Source of the DNA: Hwangdonia seohaensis
GTDB lineage: Bacteria > Bacteroidota > Bacteroidia > Flavobacteriales > Flavobacteriaceae
NCBI RefSeq assembly: GCF_031932625.1
Contig: NZ_JAVSCK010000001.1
Span: forward strand, 558,001-622,000
Direction: 5' to 3'
DNA length: 64,000 nt
The notes under the pieces are model-generated. The model searched no databases. It worked only from the letters and a program-made list of their open reading frames with translations, and had not been told where the DNA came from. The position numbers and the translations under genes are program-made. Positions 60,243 through 64,000 of this stretch are shown piece by piece. Each line of letters starts with the position of its first letter. Within the stretch, counting starts at the first letter, position 1.

Positions 60243-61229
60243 CTACTTATTAATATAACCTTTAAAATCTTTATGCTCGCTTTTAAATAATTCTTCTTTT
60301 GATAAAGATTTAAAGTATTCAAAAGTTATTTTCATACCTTCTTCTCTTCCTGTTTTCGGCTCCCATCCCAATAGTTTTTTTGCTAAAGTAATGTCGGGTT
60401 GGCGTTGCATGGGGTCGTCTACTGGCAGGTCCTTATAAATCACTTTTTGTGCTGTTCCTGTTAGTTTAATTATTTCTTCGGCAAAATCTTTAATTGCAAT
60501 TTCATTAGGGTTTCCAATATTAACAGGGTAGGCATAATCACTTAACAGTAACCTGTAAATGCCTTCAACTTGATCATCAACATAACAAAACGAACGGGTT
60601 TGCATACCATCGCCAAAAACGGTTAAATCCTCTCCTCTTAAAGCTTGCCCCATAAACGCGGGAATAACTCGTCCGTCATTAAGTCGCATCCTTGGTCCGT
60701 AGGTGTTAAATATACGAACAATCCGTGTTTCCAATCCGTGAAATCTATGATATGCCATAGTAATTGATTCTTGGAAGCGCTTTGCTTCATCATATACACC
60801 TCGCGGGCCAATGCTGTTTACATTACCATAATAATCTTCGGTTTGCGGATGTACCAAAGGGTCGCCATATACCTCTGATGTTGAGGCAATGAGTATTCGT
60901 GCCTTTTTAGCTTTAGCCAATCCTAACAGGTTATGCGTTCCTAAAGACCCCACTTTTAGGGTTTGTATTGGAATTTTTAAATAGTCGATAGGACTAGCCG
61001 GAGATGCAAAATGTAGAATGTAATCTAATTCGCCTTCAATTTTGATAAACTGGGTCACATCGTGTTCAACAAACTCAAAGTTTGGATTAGAATCTAAATG
61101 CTGTATGTTTTTTTTGTCGCCAGTAATAAAGTTATCCATTCCTATAACTTTATACCTCTCAGAAATAAATCGGTCACATAAATGAGAGCCTAAAAATCCC
61201 GCCGCACCTGTTATTAAAACTTTTTTCAT
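60243..61229 (-). CDS. UDP-glucuronate decarboxylase (UDP-xylose synthase)
   Basis: A 328-residue extended SDR enzyme making UDP-xylose from UDP-glucuronate. NAD-binding GAAGFLGSHLCDRF is near 8; FASPASPIDYLKIPI near 75 and STSEVYGDPLVHPQ near 115 are decarboxylase-type motifs. The catalytic tyrosine and lysine are in YDEAKRFQES near 146. IVRIFNTYGPRMRLNDGRV supports the same group. It follows the UDP-glucose dehydrogenase gene by 5 bp, so the pair forms UDP-Glc to UDP-GlcA to UDP-Xyl. Confidence 0.93.
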   Translation of the reverse strand: MKKVLITGAAGFLGSHLCDRFISERYKVIGMDNFITGDKKNIQHLDSNPNFEFVEHDVTQFIKIEGELDYILHFASPASPIDYLKIPIQTLKVGSLGTHNLLGLAKAKKARILIASTSEVYGDPLVHPQTEDYYGNVNSIGPRGVYDEAKRFQESITMAYHRFHGLETRIVRIFNTYGPRMRLNDGRVIPAFMGQALRGEDLTVFGDGMQTRSFCYVDDQVEGIYRLLLSDYAYPVNIGNPNEIAIKDFAEEIIKLTGTAQKVIYKDLPVDDPMQRQPDITLAKKLLGWEPKTGREEGMKITFEYFKSLSKEELFKSEHKDFKGYINK

Positions 61230-61234
61230 GTTAT

Positions 61235-62635
61235 TTAATTTCCGCTACCTATTTTGTAGTAGATAAAACCAATACCCTCAATTATCTCTTTATTTAAAAT
61301 TCCTCTTCCGTCAAATATAAATGCCGGCTTTGGCATGTTATTATAAATGTTTTCCCAATTATAGTTTTTAAATTCATCCCATTCAGTTAAAATAGCTATG
61401 GCATGTGCGTCATTGCAAGCTTGATAGGGATCTTTTTTTACTGTTAACAAGGTTTTGTTTTCTTTTGCTGATCGTGTATTTAAATTAGCTATATCTGCAT
61501 AGATTCTTTCTTCGGAAACTTTAGGATCATAAACCTCTATTTTAGCTTGCTCATTTAAAAGGTTATCGGCTACTTTTATGGCAGCGGACTCACGGGTATC
61601 GTTCGTATCTTTTTTAAACGCCCAACCTAAAAAGGTTATTTTTTTACCGGAAACGGTATTGTATAATGTACTTACAATGTTATCAGAAAAGCGATTTTTC
61701 TGGTGGTCATTCATAATAATGACCTGTTCCCAATAATCTGCCACTTCGTTCAATCCATAACTTTTTGCAATATACACAAGATTTAAAATATCTTTTTGAA
61801 AGCATGATCCACCAAAACCAACCGAAGCATTTAAAAATTTAGGCCCAATTCTAGAATCCATTCCAATAGCCTTTGAAACTTCTTTAATATCTGCGCCAGT
61901 TTTCTCGCAAATTTCTGACATGGCATTTATTGATGAAACACGCTGCGCTAAAAAGGCGTTAGCAGTGAGTTTTGAAAGCTCTGAAGACCATACGTTTGTT
62001 GTTAAAATCTTGTTTTTAGGGACCCATTCGGTATAAATATCTACCAATGCCTTAACGGCTATTTCTCCTTCTTTCGTAGATTCATCTCCCCCAATTAGTA
62101 CACGGTCCGGGTTTAATAAATCTTGCACCGCAGTACCCTCGGCTAAAAATTCTGGATTAGATAAAATTTGAAATTGAACACCATTACCCACATTATCTAA
62201 AATACTTTTTATGGCAGATGCTGTTCTTACGGGAAGTGTAGATTTTTCTACAACAATTTTGTCTTGTTTCGCCACTCTGGCGATTTGTCGGGCACACAAT
62301 TCAATATATTTTAAATCGGACGCCATCCCTTTTCCTTTACCGTAGGTTTTAGTTGGCGTATTTACCGATATAAATATCATTTCGGCCTCATCTATGGCTT
62401 TATCTATTTCTGTAGAAAAGAAAAGGTTTTTGCCTCTGGTTTCTTTCACAATATCGGCTAAACCTAGTTCGAATATGGGTAGCTCATCAAGGTTTTTGGA
62501 GTTCCAAGCCGCTATTCTTGCTTCGTTAACATCTACAATGGTAATCTTTATGTTTGGGCATTGTTTGGCTATTACCGCCATGGTTGGGCCACCTACGTAA
62601 CCTGCGCCTATACAGCAGATGTTATTTATTTTCAT
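61235..62635 (-). CDS. ugd: UDP-glucose 6-dehydrogenase
   Basis: A 466-residue enzyme oxidising UDP-glucose to UDP-glucuronate with two NAD+. The NAD loop CCIGAGYVGGPTMAVIAK is near 7; the catalytic cysteine lies in VGFGGSCFQKDILNLVY near 272, and the C-terminal UDP domain contains FLGWAFKKDTNDTRESAAI near 335. It resembles the long eukaryote-like form common in this phylum. It provides substrate for the decarboxylase encoded immediately downstream. Confidence 0.96.
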   Translation of the reverse strand: MKINNICCIGAGYVGGPTMAVIAKQCPNIKITIVDVNEARIAAWNSKNLDELPIFELGLADIVKETRGKNLFFSTEIDKAIDEAEMIFISVNTPTKTYGKGKGMASDLKYIELCARQIARVAKQDKIVVEKSTLPVRTASAIKSILDNVGNGVQFQILSNPEFLAEGTAVQDLLNPDRVLIGGDESTKEGEIAVKALVDIYTEWVPKNKILTTNVWSSELSKLTANAFLAQRVSSINAMSEICEKTGADIKEVSKAIGMDSRIGPKFLNASVGFGGSCFQKDILNLVYIAKSYGLNEVADYWEQVIIMNDHQKNRFSDNIVSTLYNTVSGKKITFLGWAFKKDTNDTRESAAIKVADNLLNEQAKIEVYDPKVSEERIYADIANLNTRSAKENKTLLTVKKDPYQACNDAHAIAILTEWDEFKNYNWENIYNNMPKPAFIFDGRGILNKEIIEGIGFIYYKIGSGN

Positions 62636-62653
62636 CTTAATTAAATAAAAATT

Positions 62654-63550
62654 TTAATGTTTGTAAATTTTTTTTAATGTGTTTTGTATTTGATAATTAT
62701 TTGAAAAATCTCCAATAACTGAAATTAATTTTTTGTTTGAACCAGTAAGTGTTTTTATTTCGTTTTTTCTAATGAAATCAGGATTTACATTGACGTTTAT
62801 TTTATAATTCGCCAAATTTTCCATTGCGCTAATTATATACTTTATATTTACTGCTTTACCACTACAAACATTAATAATATCTGATTTTAAGTTAGAGATT
62901 AAAAGCTTTGTGTAACATTCTATAACATAATCGACATCATTAAACTCTCTATAAACATCTATGTTTCCTAAAGAAATATTAGCTTTTTTTTCTTTAAAAT
63001 GCGATACAATTTTAGGAACTAAAAAATGTGACTCTTGCCCTACACCTGTATAATTAAAAGGTCTAGTTATAATTATGTTCTGACTATTAAAATAAGCTTT
63101 TGTCATATTTTCCATAACCAATTTACTGTTCCCATAATGGTTAACGGGTTGCGGGCATAAAGTTTCATCTAATTCACCTTCAATATTACCATAAACAGCA
63201 GCACTACTTGCAATTAGAATTTTATTAGGAATATAGTCTAATTTATTTATTGCTTCGAGTAAATTTATAGTGCCAAAAACATTAACATTATAAATGTTTT
63301 GTTTGTCTTTAGAAGCAACAAAGGAGATAGCTGCCAAATGAATAATATATTCGGGTTTAATCGTCACCAAAATATCACTAATCCGTTCCTCTTTTAAAAT
63401 ATCACAAGGATAGTGATTGGGATTATCTGTTTTTCTAAATGTAGTTCCAAAAACTTCAAATCCTTTTTCCAATAAATGTTTTTCTAGATGAAGTCCTGTA
63501 AAACCATTAATACCTGTTATAAATACTTTTTTCTTAGAACGTTCCTCCAT
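62654..63550 (-). CDS. GDP-4-keto-6-deoxymannose reductase-like SDR
   Basis: A 298-residue extended SDR epimerase/reductase. It shows FITGINGFTGLHLEKHLL near 10, the catalytic YGNSK (YxxxK) near 133 and ITRPFNYTGVGQESHFLVPK near 156. Position after gmd fits Rmd, which forms GDP-D-rhamnose. The ATG at 63550 is preferred; it overlaps the end of gmd by 17 bp. Another NDP-4-keto sugar reductase or epimerase is possible. This gene and the end of gmd look more AT-rich than the downstream genes. Confidence 0.82.
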   Translation of the reverse strand: MEERSKKKVFITGINGFTGLHLEKHLLEKGFEVFGTTFRKTDNPNHYPCDILKEERISDILVTIKPEYIIHLAAISFVASKDKQNIYNVNVFGTINLLEAINKLDYIPNKILIASSAAVYGNIEGELDETLCPQPVNHYGNSKLVMENMTKAYFNSQNIIITRPFNYTGVGQESHFLVPKIVSHFKEKKANISLGNIDVYREFNDVDYVIECYTKLLISNLKSDIINVCSGKAVNIKYIISAMENLANYKINVNVNPDFIRKNEIKTLTGSNKKLISVIGDFSNNYQIQNTLKKIYKH

Positions 63551-64000
63551 TTTGATTTCTTTCAATATCTTTCTTAACCATCATGTCGCAAAGTTCTTGA
63601 AGCGTTGTTTTAGGTTTCCAACCTAGTTTATCATTGGCTCTAGAGGCGTCTCCAATTAGCAAATCCACCTCAGCTGGCCTGTAAAACTTTGGATTTACTT
63701 TAATTAGTGTTTTACCAGTATTTACATCTAGACCAATTTCATTTTCTTCTTTTCCATTCCATTCAACATCCACATCAATAGCTTTAAAGGCTAATGAAAC
63801 GAAATCTCTAACAGTTTGCGTTCTATTTGTAGCTAACACAAAAGTTCCTGGTTCGTCAATTTGTAGCATTTTATACATCCCATCAACATACTCTTTAGCA
63901 TATCCCCAATCTCTTTTAGCATCCAAATTACCCAATTCTAAATGACTTTGTTTTCCTAAATGAATTTTTGCTACTGCATCAGTAATTTTTCTTGTTACGA
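63534..64000 (-). CDS. gmd: GDP-mannose 4,6-dehydratase (3' part, runs off window)
   Basis: About 154 codons of the C-terminal part are present, open to the window edge. VTRKITDAVAKIHLG at the edge, followed by LGNLDAKRDWGYAKEYVDGM, is the strongly conserved Gmd block; PKFYRPAEVDLLIGDASRAN and the closing LGWKPKTTLQELCDMMV are typical too. It converts GDP-mannose to GDP-4-keto-6-deoxymannose, the substrate of the next gene. The 5' part lies outside. Confidence 0.95.
   Translation of the reverse strand, partial: VTRKITDAVAKIHLGKQSHLELGNLDAKRDWGYAKEYVDGMYKMLQIDEPGTFVLATNRTQTVRDFVSLAFKAIDVDVEWNGKEENEIGLDVNTGKTLIKVNPKFYRPAEVDLLIGDASRANDKLGWKPKTTLQELCDMMVKKDIERNQNGGTF

Overview
The window is a low-GC chromosomal segment of a marine-type member of the Flavobacteriaceae (Bacteroidota). 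Four things point there: two secreted enzymes carrying type IX secretion (T9SS) C-terminal sorting domains together with the T9SS lipoprotein SprE/PorW; an ATP synthase operon that lacks the beta and epsilon genes and is fronted by AtpZ and a bactofilin; many Bacteroidota-only families (DUF4292, DUF4254, DUF4286, DUF5687, DUF6427, DUF6341); and promoter-like TAnnTTTG boxes with hardly any Shine-Dalgarno sequences. Genus cannot be fixed from the sequence alone.

Layout. 1-4033: right end of an integrated mobilizable element lying against the 3' end of a tRNA-Leu(CAA) gene. It carries a tyrosine integrase, an excisionase-like HTH protein, a primase-helicase and the start of a CHC2/toprim-type primase, with integrase-side repeats and an 11-bp-pitch TGATGAC repeat array. 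4034-21739: core genes (prs, rplY, pth, ribF, serS, rsmA, mgtE, a hydroxyacid dehydrogenase), a secreted reprolysin-like metalloprotease, TPR, HTTM and GNAT proteins and several small proteins. 21815-27124: a 1769-residue secreted M14 carboxypeptidase with seven near-identical 246-bp Ig-like repeats. 27810-29268: a 3-oxoacid CoA-transferase pair. 29759-36797: a leftward envelope block (flippase, dut, nucleotidyltransferase, TPR protein, DUF4292 lipoprotein, EnvC-like protein). 37058-37522: an isolated cysteine-rich orphan gene. 37604-46450: a leftward operon running sprE, bactofilin, atpZ, a small membrane protein, atpBEFHAG. 46752-55224: ABC exporter, flavodoxin-reductase-like protein, GT9/DUF4254 pair, upp, purD. 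55263-64000: surface polysaccharide genes for UDP-glucuronate/UDP-xylose and GDP-6-deoxymannose supply, chain initiation and glycosyl transfer.

The genes work together mainly on the cell surface: T9SS export (SprE plus two cargo enzymes), peptidoglycan remodelling, lipid-linked glycan synthesis and flipping, and polysaccharide precursor supply, interleaved with housekeeping metabolism. Intergenic spaces hold at least six families of short palindromic dispersed repeats. Two strong hairpins sit inside the ATP synthase operon, after atpE and before atpG, where they could adjust subunit stoichiometry.

I did not find a clearly new multi-gene system. The best leads are the repeat array in the mobile element, the cysteine-rich orphan, the ATP operon hairpins, the tRNA-end repeats of the integrated element and the dispersed structured repeats.
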